Origin: Rickettsiella endosymbiont of Rhagonycha lignosa
GTDB taxonomy: Bacteria > Pseudomonadota > Gammaproteobacteria > Diplorickettsiales > Diplorickettsiaceae
Assembly (NCBI RefSeq): GCF_964031165.1
Contig: NZ_OZ035011.1
Coordinates: 719,001 to 783,000 of the forward strand
Length of the DNA: 64,000 nucleotides
Direction of reading: 5' to 3'
Under the pieces are notes generated by a model that did no database searches, had not been told where the DNA came from, and saw nothing but the letters and a program-made list of their open reading frames with translations. Position 1 is the first letter of the stretch, and each line of letters begins with the position of its first letter. Position numbers and translations under genes: made by a program. Of this stretch, positions 9,168 to 18,867 are shown in pieces.

Positions 9168-9467
9168 ATGTCAGTATTAAAACCAGTCACATTATTCTTA
9201 TTAGCCGTTTTTGCGGTGAGTCCCGTTTGGGCGCAAGACAGCGATTGCTGTGCAGAGTTACGCCACGAAGTACAAATGATTAAAGATCAACTTAAAAGCC
9301 AACAAAATCAACAAATTAATGCTTCTAAGGAACTGAATCAACAACAGACTACGACCAAAACCGGCTTTAAAGGCGTCGGCGTTTTAGTCGATGCTTTGGC
9401 TACGCAGTTTCCTAATTTACCGGCATTGAAGACGGTAAAACAGATATTTGATAACTTAAATAAATAA
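9168..9467 (+). CDS. small exported protein, signal peptide plus Gln-rich helix
   Basis: 99-aa protein of unknown function. ATG 9168 is set by a strong Shine-Dalgarno AAGGAGG at 9152-9158; a longer frame from 9042 lacks one and overlaps a structured leader. Residues 1-22 form a signal peptide (LFLLAVFAVSPVWA, likely cut after the AXA-type VWA). The mature protein starts DSDCC and continues in a Gln/Lys-rich amphipathic helix (residues about 30-62) likely to coil, then a hydrophobic segment VGVLVDALATQFPNLPALKT. Probably periplasmic. It sits directly before uvrC. Confidence 0.8.
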   Translation: MSVLKPVTLFLLAVFAVSPVWAQDSDCCAELRHEVQMIKDQLKSQQNQQINASKELNQQQTTTKTGFKGVGVLVDALATQFPNLPALKTVKQIFDNLNK

Positions 9468-9546
9468 AATATACTTGTGTACTTCAAGATGCTGTTTGCA
9501 TCTTGAAGGAACCAGCGTATAAGCTGATTTTTTAAGTTGTTAATGG

Positions 9547-11388
9547 GTGATTGTAGTGGCAGGTGCTAGCGAAACGTCGAATTTAAAGCAGCAACTTGCT
9601 TTTATCAGTCAAAGTGCTGGCGTTTATCTATTTTTAAATGCCGAGCAACAGGTATTGTATGTTGGAAAGGCACGGAATTTAAAAAAACGTCTCACCAGTT
9701 ATTTCCGCACTCAGCAAAGTAGTCGTGTTGCGTTGATGATGAGACAGGTTACTGCTATTGAAACCACGACGACTGAAACTGAAAATCAAGCGTTACTACT
9801 CGAAAGTAATCTCATTAAGCAACTCAAACCGCGCTATAATATTTTATTACGCGATGATAAAAGTTATCCCTATATTATTTTAAGCAAACATCAAAGTTAT
9901 CCGCGTTTAGCGTTTTACCGCGGTGCCCGCAGCAAAGAATACCATTATTTTGGGCCGTTTCCGAGTATCTTGGCGGTCCGAGAAACTTTAAATTTATTGC
10001 AGAAATTATTTAGAATTCGGTCATGTAAAGATAGTTTTTTCCGCAATCGTACTAGACCCTGTTTACAATACCAAATTAAACGTTGTACCGGCCCGTGTGT
10101 CGGGTTGATTACATCAGAAAATTATCAGCGTGACGTGAACAATACCGTTTTATTTTTACAAGGAAAAAATCAAACGGTTATCGAGGATATTGCTGAACAA
10201 ATGGAAAAGGCTGCGCAGGAATTAGATTATGAGACTGCAGCGCGTTTGCGCGATCAGATTGCAGCGCTGCGAGAAATTCAGCAAAAACAAGTGATTACTA
10301 CCGGCCAGGGAAATTTGGATATTATCGGTTTAGCACAACAAACCTCTCATTATGTATTGTATGTGATGAATGTGCGTCATGGCCGATTATTAGGTGGTAA
10401 AGCCTATTTTCCGAATGTTCCTCCAGAACATGCCGCCGCGGAAGTGTTATCGGCTTTTATTGGACAATTTTATTTACAAACTGAGGTTGCGCATAGCATT
10501 CCTGAACAGATTATTTTGCCATTAAAAATTGCTGAACAAGCCTGGTTAATAGCTACGCTAGCGGAGCGTTCGGGACATAAAGTTAAATTACTGAATAAAC
10601 CGAGTGGTGAAAAGCAGCACTGGATGATATTGGCCAATGAAAATGCACAACATGCCTTAGCTGCGCATCTTTCGGATAAATTGGCGTTTTATAAACAACT
10701 CGAATGTTTGCAAACGGCGTTGCGCCTAGATAATTTACCGCAACGTTTAGAATGCTTTGATATTAGTCACACACAAGGCGAAGCAACAGTGGCATCGTGC
10801 GTGGTATTTGACGAACAAGGTCCACGAAAAATGGATTATCGGCGATTTAATATTGAGGATATTACGCCTGGCGATGATTATGCGGCGATGCGTCAGGCAC
10901 TCCTACGTCGTTATAAATATTTGAAAAACGAAGAAAAAAATTTACCGGATGTTTTATTAATCGACGGTGGCAAAGGACAATTAAAACAGGCCGAACACGT
11001 TTTAGAAGAGTTACAGATCAGTGGCGTTCTCATTATAGGTGTGGCGAAAGGACCGGGGCGTCGATCAGGACGGGAAAGCTTATATCTTTCTTCCGGATCG
11101 CAAGCGATTACATTACCCGCTGATTCATTGGCCTTGCGTGCTATTTTAACGATACGCGATGAAGCGCATCGTTTTGCGGTCACTGGTCATCGGGGTCGGC
11201 GTGCAAAAAAAAGACGAACTTCGGCATTGGAAGATATTCCAGGTATCGGCGCGAAACGACGACGCGAATTATTACGCCAGTTTGGTGGATTACAAGCCTT
11301 ACAAAATGCCAGTGCCACCGATCTCGCTAAGGTACCCGGTATCAGTAAACGTTTAGCCGAACAGATTTATTTAGCTTTAAAAGCCTAA
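9547..11388 (+). CDS. uvrC: UvrABC excinuclease subunit C
   Basis: 613-aa nucleotide-excision-repair nuclease that makes both incisions around a lesion bound by UvrB. The N-terminal GIY-YIG domain (about 20-100, with GVYLFLNAEQQVLYVGKARN), the Cys cluster CLQYQIKRCTGPC, a UVR motif (about 205-240), the RNase H-like endonuclease half (LECFDISHTQGE, LIDGGKGQL, DEAHRFA) and tandem helix-hairpin-helix motifs at the end are all present. The start is GTG 9547; GTG 9556 is possible. Normally uvrY-uvrC-pgsA are adjacent; here uvrC-pgsA remain together. Confidence 0.96.
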   Translation: MIVVAGASETSNLKQQLAFISQSAGVYLFLNAEQQVLYVGKARNLKKRLTSYFRTQQSSRVALMMRQVTAIETTTTETENQALLLESNLIKQLKPRYNILLRDDKSYPYIILSKHQSYPRLAFYRGARSKEYHYFGPFPSILAVRETLNLLQKLFRIRSCKDSFFRNRTRPCLQYQIKRCTGPCVGLITSENYQRDVNNTVLFLQGKNQTVIEDIAEQMEKAAQELDYETAARLRDQIAALREIQQKQVITTGQGNLDIIGLAQQTSHYVLYVMNVRHGRLLGGKAYFPNVPPEHAAAEVLSAFIGQFYLQTEVAHSIPEQIILPLKIAEQAWLIATLAERSGHKVKLLNKPSGEKQHWMILANENAQHALAAHLSDKLAFYKQLECLQTALRLDNLPQRLECFDISHTQGEATVASCVVFDEQGPRKMDYRRFNIEDITPGDDYAAMRQALLRRYKYLKNEEKNLPDVLLIDGGKGQLKQAEHVLEELQISGVLIIGVAKGPGRRSGRESLYLSSGSQAITLPADSLALRAILTIRDEAHRFAVTGHRGRRAKKRRTSALEDIPGIGAKRRRELLRQFGGLQALQNASATDLAKVPGISKRLAEQIYLALKA

Positions 11389-11444
11389 ACTAACCGGTTA
11401 CACTAAGCTAATCACCACATTTGCTAGCGGCTGGTATACACCTT

Positions 11445-11993
11445 ATGGGTATCCCCAATATATTGACTTTTCTGCGCATTGTTTTAATTCCATTTTTTAT
11501 TTTATTATTTTATTTACCCTTTCGGGGGAGCCATATACTGGCCGCGATCATTTTTATTTTTGCTGCGATGACGGATTGGTTAGATGGTTATTTAGCACGC
11601 AGCTTAGGTCAAGTTTCTAAACTAGGTACATTCCTCGATCCGGTTGCGGATAAATTAATTGTTGTAACTGCGTTGATATTATTAGTCGGTGATCGCGCTT
11701 TACCTTATTTAGCGGTTCCCGCGATTGTTATTATTTGTCGCGAAATTATGGTATCCGCATTGCGTGAATGGATGGCAGAAATTGGTAAACATAAGCACAT
11801 GGCCGTAACCATGATAGGGAAAATAAAAACAACAATACAAATGTTAGCCATCATTTTATTATTACTATACAAACCGGGCGCTTGGATAGGATTTGCTTGG
11901 TTGGGTTATGTGTTACTTTATCTTGCCGTATTGTTAACGTTATGGAGTATGTGTTTATATTTAAAAGCAGCTTGGCATGATTTATCTTCTTGA
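11445..11993 (+). CDS. pgsA: CDP-diacylglycerol-glycerol-3-phosphate 3-phosphatidyltransferase
   Basis: Inner-membrane enzyme that forms phosphatidylglycerol-phosphate, the committed step to PG and cardiolipin. The 182-aa protein has the CDP-alcohol phosphatidyltransferase signature DWLDGYLARSLGQ...GTFLDPVADK (D-G-x2-A-R-x8-G-x3-D-x3-D) and several hydrophobic helices. I choose ATG 11445 (MGIPNILTFLRI), which matches the family N-terminus, over the upstream TTG at 11421. It follows uvrC closely, and three tRNA genes follow it. Confidence 0.95.
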   Translation: MGIPNILTFLRIVLIPFFILLFYLPFRGSHILAAIIFIFAAMTDWLDGYLARSLGQVSKLGTFLDPVADKLIVVTALILLVGDRALPYLAVPAIVIICREIMVSALREWMAEIGKHKHMAVTMIGKIKTTIQMLAIILLLLYKPGAWIGFAWLGYVLLYLAVLLTLWSMCLYLKAAWHDLSS

Positions 11994-12029
11994 CAGTATT
12001 TTTCATGCAGTTACAATAACACCCGTTTT

Positions 12030-12105
12030 GCGGGAATAGCTCAGTTGGTAGAGCGCAACCTTGCCAAGGTTGAGGTCGCGAGTTCGAGCCTCGTTTCCCG
12101 CTCCA
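12030..12105 (+). tRNA. tRNA-Gly(GCC)
   Basis: 76-base tRNA with encoded CCA. Acceptor GCGGGAA/TTCCCGC, anticodon arm CAACC-TTGCCAA-GGTTG with anticodon GCC, T-loop GTTCGAG. First of three tRNAs after pgsA, in the same order as glyW-cysT-leuZ in enteric bacteria. Confidence 0.97.
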
Positions 12106-12149
12106 AAGTTTTTATTTTTAGATGTTATAGATACAGAGGCTGAAGTATT

Positions 12150-12232
12150 TTTGTTAAGTTCAAGGCGGATGATTGTTGAGGAGCGGAATGTATTGCGAAG
12201 TACATGAGCACCTGAAACAAGCATCCAGCGAA
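12150..12232 (+). repeat. dispersed palindromic repeat, copy 1
   Basis: Core GCGGAATGTATTGCGAAGTACATGAGC (given in two parts: GCGGAATGTA and GTACATGAGC flanking TTGCGAA) is an inverted repeat. It lies inside a longer imperfect stem GGATGATTGTT/AACAAGCATCC. It is placed between tRNA-Gly and tRNA-Cys. Related copies are at about 30196-30288, 44468-44616 and 50525-50600. Confidence 0.5.
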
Positions 12233-12273
12233 GAAATTAATAAAAAGACAAAGCCTTTAGATATAAAAAGATT

Positions 12274-12347
12274 GGCTGGGTGGCAGAGTGGTCATGCAGC
12301 GGCCTGCAAAGCCGCGTACGTCGGTTCGATTCCGGCCCTAGCCTCCA
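12274..12347 (+). tRNA. tRNA-Cys(GCA)
   Basis: 74-base tRNA with encoded CCA. Acceptor GGCTGGG/CCTAGCC with one G-T pair, anticodon arm GCGGC-CTGCAAA-GCCGC with anticodon GCA, T-arm with GGTTCGATTCC. Confidence 0.97.
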
Positions 12348-12383
12348 GTTAGAGAGCAAGAAAAAGAAAGATAATAGTATATT

Positions 12384-12470
12384 GCCCGGGTGGCGAAATT
12401 GGTAGACGCAAGGGACTTAAAATCCCTCGGTGGTAACACTGTGCCGGTTCGAGTCCGGCCCCGGGCACCA
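12384..12470 (+). tRNA. tRNA-Leu(UAA)
   Basis: 87-base class II tRNA with long variable arm and encoded CCA. Acceptor GCCCGGG/CCCGGGC, anticodon arm AGGGA-CTTAAAA-TCCCT with anticodon TAA, T-arm GGTTCGAGTCC. Confidence 0.97.
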
Positions 12471-12503
12471 GATTTATTCAATTTGTATTTTTAAAGTAGT
12501 CCA

Positions 12504-12827
12504 ATGACATTTTTAGTCACTGAAAAATGTATACGTTGTAAATATACCGATTGTGTCGAGGTATGTCCGGTCGATTGTTTTTACGAAGGGCCGAACATGT
12601 TGGTAATCCATCCTGACGAATGCATTGATTGTGGTCTGTGTGAACCAGAATGTCCAGTCAATGCTATTTATGTCGAAGATGATTTGCCGAAAAAGTATCA
12701 AAAATTTTTAGCGTTGAATAAAGAACTCGCGCAAAAATGGCCGAATATCACGCACCGCAAAGATCCGCCTGCCGACGCCGATGAATGGAAAGACAAAGAA
12801 GATAAATTACAATATCTTGAAAAATGA
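12504..12827 (+). CDS. fdxA: 7Fe-8S ferredoxin (FdxA family)
   Basis: 107-aa soluble electron carrier. The N-terminal half carries [17 protein letters not shown], the pattern that ligates one [3Fe-4S] and contributes to one [4Fe-4S] cluster in Azotobacter FdI-type ferredoxins, then [12 protein letters not shown] for the second cluster. The acidic C-terminal extension ([21 protein letters not shown]) is typical of the family. It begins 33 bases after tRNA-Leu. Its electron partner is not evident from neighbours. Confidence 0.93.
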   Translation: MTFLVTEKCIRCKYTDCVEVCPVDCFYEGPNMLVIHPDECIDCGLCEPECPVNAIYVEDDLPKKYQKFLALNKELAQKWPNITHRKDPPADADEWKDKEDKLQYLEK

Positions 12828-12900
12828 TTACGCTAAAAATTTCATTTTTACGCAATATTATTTATTAATAAATCTAATAATTAAATAAACAACAATTTTT

Positions 12901-14631
12901 ATGGATGAAAATTACCAGAAGCAATATGCTTCAAGTTCCATTGTTGTGCAACCCATCCACAATAATCTATTAGAATTAGTTCAAAAAAATAAAACCATCC
13001 CCGCTTTTTTAAATAATTTAACTGCGAATGACCCGCGACTGTGTTGCTTAAAAAAAGCAATTCGTAAAGGAAATTTTCGGGCAAAAATTTGGAATAATCG
13101 CGATTGTAATTTATATCTTATTTATCTCATTCAAGAGCAAATGATCCCTTTTTGGCAAGGGGTTACCGCTTATGTCTATCTGATTGCAAAAATGCAGTAT
13201 ACGCAGAAACAAGATTTGCGTGCTGAGGATCAGGATGTCAAATGTAATTATCAAGTCGAAATTGTTTCTTTAGTTAAGGCGGGAAAAATAACAATTCTGG
13301 GTTATCAATATTTGCTTGGCATGATGCATGCTTTGGAGAACTTAAACACGCATTTGAATTTTGATCAATTAGTCGATTATGTAGTAAAACTGCCACGCAT
13401 CGAACAGTGGTTAATCAAAACGGAATTTGATCATCACCTGACACAGCGCGAGAGTCAGTATGATGCTAATCGTTTAGTTTGGGTACTGATCAACAATTTA
13501 CCGTTGCTACAAAAAATTAGTGTAGGTAATTTTGAAGATCCAACCACCCATTATTTAATACCTTCTTCCTCGCTGATCAATTATGTTTTGCAAGCGCTGA
13601 ATCAACAACCGCTGCGCATGCGTCCGGTTTTGGGCAATCCAGGCCTAGAAACTTTGTATAAATGGCATAGTCAAAATTTTCATCCGGTTGCATTGTATGC
13701 TCCGCAAATTTTGTCGAATCCTAAAGATGCTGATGGTTATCGATGTGGACCGCTTCCCATGTACTTACATGATATCGGACATATTTTTTGGGGAAGTATG
13801 TTGTCAGGAACCCAACGTAATTATATTTTCACGATTTATATTCCTGCTTTGCGTTACTTAAAAAAAATAGCAGAAATGTTTGGGGATGAATCGAGTATTG
13901 AATATCTGCAAGAAGCTATAAAAAAAGCTTACGATTTTGATTTGACAGCGATTATGGATTACGCGAATGTAAAGACGCGTTTTATTACCTATCTTGCACA
14001 TACCATGGGTAAAAATCCGATTTATCCAAGCTGTATATTTACAGGAGCTTATGAGTATGAAGCGATAGGCCGAGCAGAAGGCGATACGTTTTATTTTTTA
14101 CTGCATTATGGTATGTATACTGCTAAAGTGCCGAATGCTTTTAAAAAGGTCTATGAAACGCTAATAAGTTTTATTTCCATTGGACAAAGTTATAGAAAGT
14201 TGTCTATTGTTGAGGCGCTGCAGAGATTGGCTAAAAATGCAGTAACCGATCCAGATGCTTTATTTGCTGGTGATCCGCCTGTAGTGAAGCTAAATACCCT
14301 AGCTTGGCATAGCTTGTTGAATTCAGGTTTACCGAGTGCAGAACTCTGGTACAAAATGACCAGGGATGCTAATTTAGCCGATGAGCTTTTGCAGATGATC
14401 CAACAAGGATTGAATTTTTTTTCTCCTTATTTGCCTATAATACTGCCCAAACGACTCGCTCTGCTTGATTATTTAAAAAAACAACAACCTGACTGTGCAA
14501 AAATTAGCAAAGATCAATCCAGTAATGCTAATATTGTGAATAAATTTCGATCCCAGTTTTTTAACTCCCGGGACAATGAAACGGGTGAACCTGAGGCCAA
14601 TGACTGTGGCGAAGGGTTAAAGTATAACTAA
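12901..14631 (+). CDS. orphan 576-aa protein of unknown function
   Basis: No family recognised. The protein is soluble in appearance: no signal peptide, no clear transmembrane segment, many aromatic residues and a mixed helical pattern. A local motif YLHDIGHIFWGSML (about residues 287-300) resembles a His/Asp metal site but is not a canonical HD domain; nearby HSQNFHPVALY also holds His. The last 50 residues are polar and low in complexity (DQSSNANIVNKF, then an acidic stretch). The start ATG 12901 lacks a Shine-Dalgarno and the upstream region is AT-rich. It lies between fdxA and tsaB, 5 bases before the tsaB start, so may be co-transcribed with it. Candidate effector or lineage-specific enzyme. 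Confidence 0.7.
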   Translation: MDENYQKQYASSSIVVQPIHNNLLELVQKNKTIPAFLNNLTANDPRLCCLKKAIRKGNFRAKIWNNRDCNLYLIYLIQEQMIPFWQGVTAYVYLIAKMQYTQKQDLRAEDQDVKCNYQVEIVSLVKAGKITILGYQYLLGMMHALENLNTHLNFDQLVDYVVKLPRIEQWLIKTEFDHHLTQRESQYDANRLVWVLINNLPLLQKISVGNFEDPTTHYLIPSSSLINYVLQALNQQPLRMRPVLGNPGLETLYKWHSQNFHPVALYAPQILSNPKDADGYRCGPLPMYLHDIGHIFWGSMLSGTQRNYIFTIYIPALRYLKKIAEMFGDESSIEYLQEAIKKAYDFDLTAIMDYANVKTRFITYLAHTMGKNPIYPSCIFTGAYEYEAIGRAEGDTFYFLLHYGMYTAKVPNAFKKVYETLISFISIGQSYRKLSIVEALQRLAKNAVTDPDALFAGDPPVVKLNTLAWHSLLNSGLPSAELWYKMTRDANLADELLQMIQQGLNFFSPYLPIILPKRLALLDYLKKQQPDCAKISKDQSSNANIVNKFRSQFFNSRDNETGEPEANDCGEGLKYN

Positions 14632-14636
14632 AATGT

Positions 14637-15335
14637 ATGTCACTTAAGCTATTAGCCATTGATACTTGTACCGAAGCGTGTTCGGCGGCTTTGTTGTACG
14701 AAGAGCTTATTCAGGAACGCTATCAATGTGCACCGCGCGCCCATTCACAATTGATTTTGCCGATGATGCAATCCTTGTTAGATGAAGCGGGGCTTATGTT
14801 ACGCGATCTGGACGCGTTAGCTTTTACACGTGGACCGGGTAGTTTTACTGGAATACGTATTGCGGCAAGCGTTATTCAAGCGAGTGCTTTTGCTGCTGAT
14901 TTACCGGTTGTGCTCGTGTCTAGTTTACACTGTTTGGCACAAGGTGCTTACCGAGAATTGCAAGCGGCGCAGGTGCTAACGGCTATCGACGCGCGTTTAC
15001 AGGAGGTTTTTTCTGCTGCCTATCGTTTACATGCCGACACCGCAATCATGCAAGCCTGCGGCATTGAACAATTATGCCTACCACATCAATGTGATACGAA
15101 CGGTTTAACCCGTTTTGTGGGAGTTGGTAGTGGTTGGGATCAATACCATGACTTATTCGAAACAGAATTCAAGAATCGGTTGCAGCGTTGGGTTCCACAA
15201 CGCTATCCTAAGGCCTATGACGCTGCGGTGATTGCCGCCGATGCTTATCGACGTGGGGAAACAGTTACGGCAGCCGAAGCTTTACCCACTTATTTAAGAG
15301 AAACAGTTGCTCTACGACGAGGTTGCGATGGATAA
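14637..15335 (+). CDS. tsaB: tRNA t6A biosynthesis protein TsaB
   Basis: 232-aa ASKHA-fold partner of TsaD and TsaE in making N6-threonylcarbamoyladenosine at A37 of ANN-decoding tRNAs. Diagnostic segments are [14 protein letters not shown] at the N-terminus, [13 protein letters not shown], and [20 protein letters not shown]. Length is normal. It starts 5 bases after the upstream orphan and overlaps the following ycaR by 8 bases. Confidence 0.95.
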   Translation: MSLKLLAIDTCTEACSAALLYEELIQERYQCAPRAHSQLILPMMQSLLDEAGLMLRDLDALAFTRGPGSFTGIRIAASVIQASAFAADLPVVLVSSLHCLAQGAYRELQAAQVLTAIDARLQEVFSAAYRLHADTAIMQACGIEQLCLPHQCDTNGLTRFVGVGSGWDQYHDLFETEFKNRLQRWVPQRYPKAYDAAVIAADAYRRGETVTAAEALPTYLRETVALRRGCDG

Positions 15336-15516
15336 ATATTTGCTCAGTATTCTAGTTTGCCCATTATGCAAAGCAAGTTTGGTGTATGAAAAATCTGCTC
15401 AAGAACTCGTCTGTCGTTTTGATCGTTTGGCTTATCCTATTCGCGATGAGATTCCGATTATGTTAGAGACGGAAGCGAGAAGAATAACCTTAGAAGAATA
15501 TGATCGCTTGAGTTAA
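15328..15516 (+). CDS. ycaR: Trm112/YcaR-family zinc-ribbon-like small protein
   Basis: 62-aa protein of the Trm112/UPF0434 family. [14 protein letters not shown] carries the CPxC pair and [10 protein letters not shown] the conserved C-terminal strand; the second Cys pair of the family is reduced (one Cys in LVCRFDRL). In eukaryotes and archaea Trm112 activates methyltransferases; the bacterial role is unclear. ATG 15328 with a GAGG about 5 bases upstream fixes the start inside the tsaB end. Confidence 0.9.
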   Translation: MDKYLLSILVCPLCKASLVYEKSAQELVCRFDRLAYPIRDEIPIMLETEARRITLEEYDRLS

Positions 15517-15532
15517 AGCGATTTTATTTTTT
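15503..15532 (+). terminator. intrinsic terminator after tsaB-ycaR
   Basis: Stem ATCGCTT/AAGCGAT (15503-15509 with 15516-15522) with a 6-base loop containing the ycaR stop codon, followed by a T-rich tract TTTATTTTTT. Confidence 0.75.
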
Positions 15533-15920
15533 AATGTTTTTTTATTCAAGATTATTACTAATTCAGTAAATATAAAATTATTTTTTTTAATTTAATGATG
15601 TAGAACCTAATGGCTTAACAGTCTCTCTATTAAGTAACACACTCTTGAAAGCGCATAACAGCGTTAAAAAACTTTCTAACTTTAAGATAATCAGGCTGAA
15701 ATCTACGTTTTAGTCTAATTAACTTTTAACTGTGATCAGCATTGTTAATGAATCTCATTTTTCTTTTTACAATAGGTTTGCTCTGAAGGATTTTATTTAA
15801 ATCACTTAAGCAAAACCTAAGTTTTGGCATTTATACTTAACTATGTCATGTTGCATTAAAACAGCAATATCGAATTCATAAGCGCGTAACAAATTTCCAC
15901 AAAAGAAAAATAATTTCATT
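15533..15920. other. intergenic, no gene seen
   Basis: About 390 bases of AT-rich sequence before the orphan membrane protein. I see no coding frame, tRNA, strong repeat or clear promoter beyond scattered AT-rich hexamers. The following gene has no Shine-Dalgarno of note. Confidence 0.4.
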
Positions 15921-17732
15921 ATGCAATTCAAGCAATTAATCGAAGCAAATAATCAATTATTACTCGAAGAAAATTTTTCTGCTTATATAGAACATTTAAT
16001 TCAGCTAGAAGATATTCTAGAAAAGGAGTTTGTCCAAGAGGTTAATAATTGTGCAGAAGGAACATTCGCTGAAGAAACGGATCAAAAGAAACGATTCTTT
16101 AAAACTATCGCAAATCGCTTCACATTTAAATTTTTATGTTTTCCCTCTAAACGGCAGGATTTATGTACAAGGCTTTGGAATCTACTAAGCTTTTTAAAGG
16201 CATGGGAAGATCCTGGGTTACGTAAACAAGAAGACAGAAAATTACGTAAAGAGATTACGTTCAAAGGCGGTATAGATAAATCTTTTCGGGGATCTATCCA
16301 TGCGGCTTTGATCGCGGAAGTTAATAGATTACAGAATGAAGTCAGTGTATTTATCGATAAAGATTTAGCTCCTATCCATTCTGAATCAAAAGCAGAACTT
16401 ATAAATTGTCTTACTGACTGTATTCATGCATTAAAGAGTGAAACACCGGAGGATATCCGTCAAACTTTTGATAAAGCCGCTGACGCTATTTTATCTTTTA
16501 CCCCTCCAGCAGATAAGTTTTTACATGGATTTGCTATGGGTATTGGCTTGCTTGCCGCATTAGCCGTCGGTTTGGCTACCGGTGGATTTATATTCTTATT
16601 ATTGAGTGGATTGGGTACTTCTGTAGCAGTGGCTGGATTGGCTGGGTTGGCTATATTTTCTGCTAGTACTTATGCAAATTATGGACTTTTTTCTGTTCAC
16701 AGCAGTAAATTTTTACGCGCTTTAGCAAAAAGCGGTGGCATCACCGAAGTGATTGACCAACAGGGTAAACGTAGGCAATTGTCACTACGTATGAAATGTT
16801 TGCTGGTCTTCGGTGCTGTTTTATCAGTGGGTGTGGGTCTCAGCAATGCTTCTTTAACCATTATGTTTGGTATGGCCTTACTTGCTACGCTTTTCCCAAC
16901 ACTACCGGTGGTATTACCCGCTATCTTAATCAGCGCTTTAGTATTCGGAATGACGATAGGCTTAAGCTTAATTATATTTAAAGCATGGGTTTATTTAGTG
17001 GATATTATTCAAACCAAGTTCTCTTCGGGTAAAGAGTTTTTAGAATGGTTTATTAAAGAAATAAAAGCATTGAAAAATCTTACAGGTACGCAGTTATTAA
17101 GTTATCTTTTACAAGTTGTGTTTACCGGTTTTGCATTGTTTGGCTTATTTTTCATCTGTTTTACCGGGATTCCAAGCTTAGTTCCTGCATTGACTTTAAC
17201 AGGTTCTTGGATCGTGGGTTTTGCTGCGTTTTTTGGAGATCTTCCGTTTACAGTCAGCACTATCCTTAATTTCTGTAGTGGTTTCAGGCAATTGTTTTCA
17301 CGAACTGAGCCGAATACGACACAGGAGACTGAAGAGGGAGTGTCTACAGCAAATAAACAATCTCTTTTGGGTCGGATTGCGCATGGTCTTTTATTATTTT
17401 TAAATGCAGCAGGTCGATCCATTCAAGTTTTCGATGGAAAACTCATCTCAGCTTTTGCCGCCGTAGCGTGTTTTTTTTCTGCGTTAGCGGGTACGCTGGG
17501 TAAACAGGATGATTATGCAAAAATTCGTAGAAATGAAGCGACCAAAATTATCAAAGATTCATTGGTCGAGTGTGGATATAAAACGTGTGGAAGTACTGAC
17601 CTAGCTGAAAATCCTGTTTACGAAAATAGATCTTCTTGCGTATTGTTTCCTGCGCTAAATATTACTTTGCCATCACCCATTTCTGAAACTGAGCTGAGCC
17701 CGACTACTGTGGGAACCAGACATTCAATTTAG
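15921..17732 (+). CDS. orphan multi-spanning membrane protein
   Basis: 603-aa protein of unknown family. Residues 1-195 are polar and helical with a charged, coiled character. From about 197 to 455 there are roughly seven to eight hydrophobic segments in three groups (about 197-250, 285-350 and 385-455), separated by short polar loops such as SGGITEVIDQQGKRRQLSLR. A further hydrophobic segment lies near 500-525 and a polar tail ends in TRHSI. There is no signal peptide. The ATG at 15921 is the first in frame. It stands alone between the tsaB-ycaR terminator and pheS. Its architecture, like that of the 370-aa orphan at 2629-3741, fits effector-type membrane proteins of intracellular Legionellales, but this is inference. 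Confidence 0.75.
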   Translation: MQFKQLIEANNQLLLEENFSAYIEHLIQLEDILEKEFVQEVNNCAEGTFAEETDQKKRFFKTIANRFTFKFLCFPSKRQDLCTRLWNLLSFLKAWEDPGLRKQEDRKLRKEITFKGGIDKSFRGSIHAALIAEVNRLQNEVSVFIDKDLAPIHSESKAELINCLTDCIHALKSETPEDIRQTFDKAADAILSFTPPADKFLHGFAMGIGLLAALAVGLATGGFIFLLLSGLGTSVAVAGLAGLAIFSASTYANYGLFSVHSSKFLRALAKSGGITEVIDQQGKRRQLSLRMKCLLVFGAVLSVGVGLSNASLTIMFGMALLATLFPTLPVVLPAILISALVFGMTIGLSLIIFKAWVYLVDIIQTKFSSGKEFLEWFIKEIKALKNLTGTQLLSYLLQVVFTGFALFGLFFICFTGIPSLVPALTLTGSWIVGFAAFFGDLPFTVSTILNFCSGFRQLFSRTEPNTTQETEEGVSTANKQSLLGRIAHGLLLFLNAAGRSIQVFDGKLISAFAAVACFFSALAGTLGKQDDYAKIRRNEATKIIKDSLVECGYKTCGSTDLAENPVYENRSSCVLFPALNITLPSPISETELSPTTVGTRHSI

Positions 17733-17846
17733 ATCCGGCTAACAGCTGATATTTTTTACCGATATATCCTACGGATATGCTAGACTGAACGATTTATAGA
17801 GTCCGAGCTCTGCATCTGATTCAAGAATTAAAAAAGGTTTAGTTTC

Positions 17847-18866
17847 ATGATAGATGATTTGCAACAAATTATTCAGCAAGCGGCACAATCGATTGCCGAA
17901 GCAAAACGTTCTTTTGATTTAGAACAATTACGTAGCTCGCTATTAGGTAAAAAAAGTGCATTAAATGATTATCTTAAAAAATTAGCACAGTTGCCAGCGG
18001 CTGAAAAACCTAAAGCCGGACAAGCCGTTAATCAAGCTAAGCAACAAATTGAAGCCTTGTTGAAAGCGCAGAATGAGTTATTAATCAACCAAGAAATCAA
18101 CGCGCAATTGGCGAGTGAAAAAGTCGATATCACCCTAGCGGGTCGTGGCCAGTCGAATGGCAGTTTGCATCCGGTAACTCGTACGCGTAATCGCATTGTC
18201 GATTTTTTTACCGGCGTGGGTTTTACGGTGGAACAAGGTCCCGAAGTCGAAGATGATTATTATAATTTTGAGGCACTGAATATTCCGAGTAATCATCCAG
18301 CGCGTGCTTTACATGACACCTTTTATTTTGCGAATGGCTTGCTGCTGCGCACGCATACGTCGCCCGCACAGATACGCGCAATGCAAGACACTAAACCACC
18401 GATAAGAATGATTGCACCGGGTCGAGTCTATCGTTGCGATTCTGATGTCACACACACACCGATGTTTCATCAAGTCGAAGGATTGTTAATCGATGAATCC
18501 GCTAATTTTTCTGAGCTTAAAGGTTTATTAACACAATTTTTACAGAAATTTTTTGAAAAAAATGATCTATTGATTCGTTTTCGTACCGCTTATTTTCCAT
18601 TTACTGAACCTTCGGCGGAAGTAGATATCCAATGTGTAATGTGTGACGGAGCAGGCTGTCGTGTCTGCAGTCAAACCGGATGGTTAGAAATATTAGGTTG
18701 TGGCATGGTGCATCCGAATGTATTAGAAAAAGTGGGTTTAGCGCCAGATAAACATCAAGGCTATGCGTTTGGTATGGGCATCGATCGTTTAGCGTTATTA
18801 CGTTATCGAATTCCCGATTTGCGTTTAATGTTTGAAAATGATTGTCGTTTTTTAGAGCAATTTTAA
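17847..18866 (+). CDS. pheS: phenylalanyl-tRNA synthetase alpha chain
   Basis: 339-aa catalytic subunit of the (alpha-beta)2 class II synthetase. It has an N-terminal coiled coil (1-85), then class II motifs 1-3: motif 2 region with [20 protein letters not shown] and motif 3 [18 protein letters not shown]. The Phe-binding loop segment [10 protein letters not shown] is present. Start ATG 17847. pheT follows after a 1-base gap. Confidence 0.97.
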   Translation: MIDDLQQIIQQAAQSIAEAKRSFDLEQLRSSLLGKKSALNDYLKKLAQLPAAEKPKAGQAVNQAKQQIEALLKAQNELLINQEINAQLASEKVDITLAGRGQSNGSLHPVTRTRNRIVDFFTGVGFTVEQGPEVEDDYYNFEALNIPSNHPARALHDTFYFANGLLLRTHTSPAQIRAMQDTKPPIRMIAPGRVYRCDSDVTHTPMFHQVEGLLIDESANFSELKGLLTQFLQKFFEKNDLLIRFRTAYFPFTEPSAEVDIQCVMCDGAGCRVCSQTGWLEILGCGMVHPNVLEKVGLAPDKHQGYAFGMGIDRLALLRYRIPDLRLMFENDCRFLEQF

Positions 18867-18867
18867 T

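Noticed and set aside
13759..13800. HD-type phosphohydrolase motif in the 576-aa orphan (YLHDIGHIFW)
   Set aside because: Only a local HD pair; the other ligands of an HD domain are not seen in the right order.
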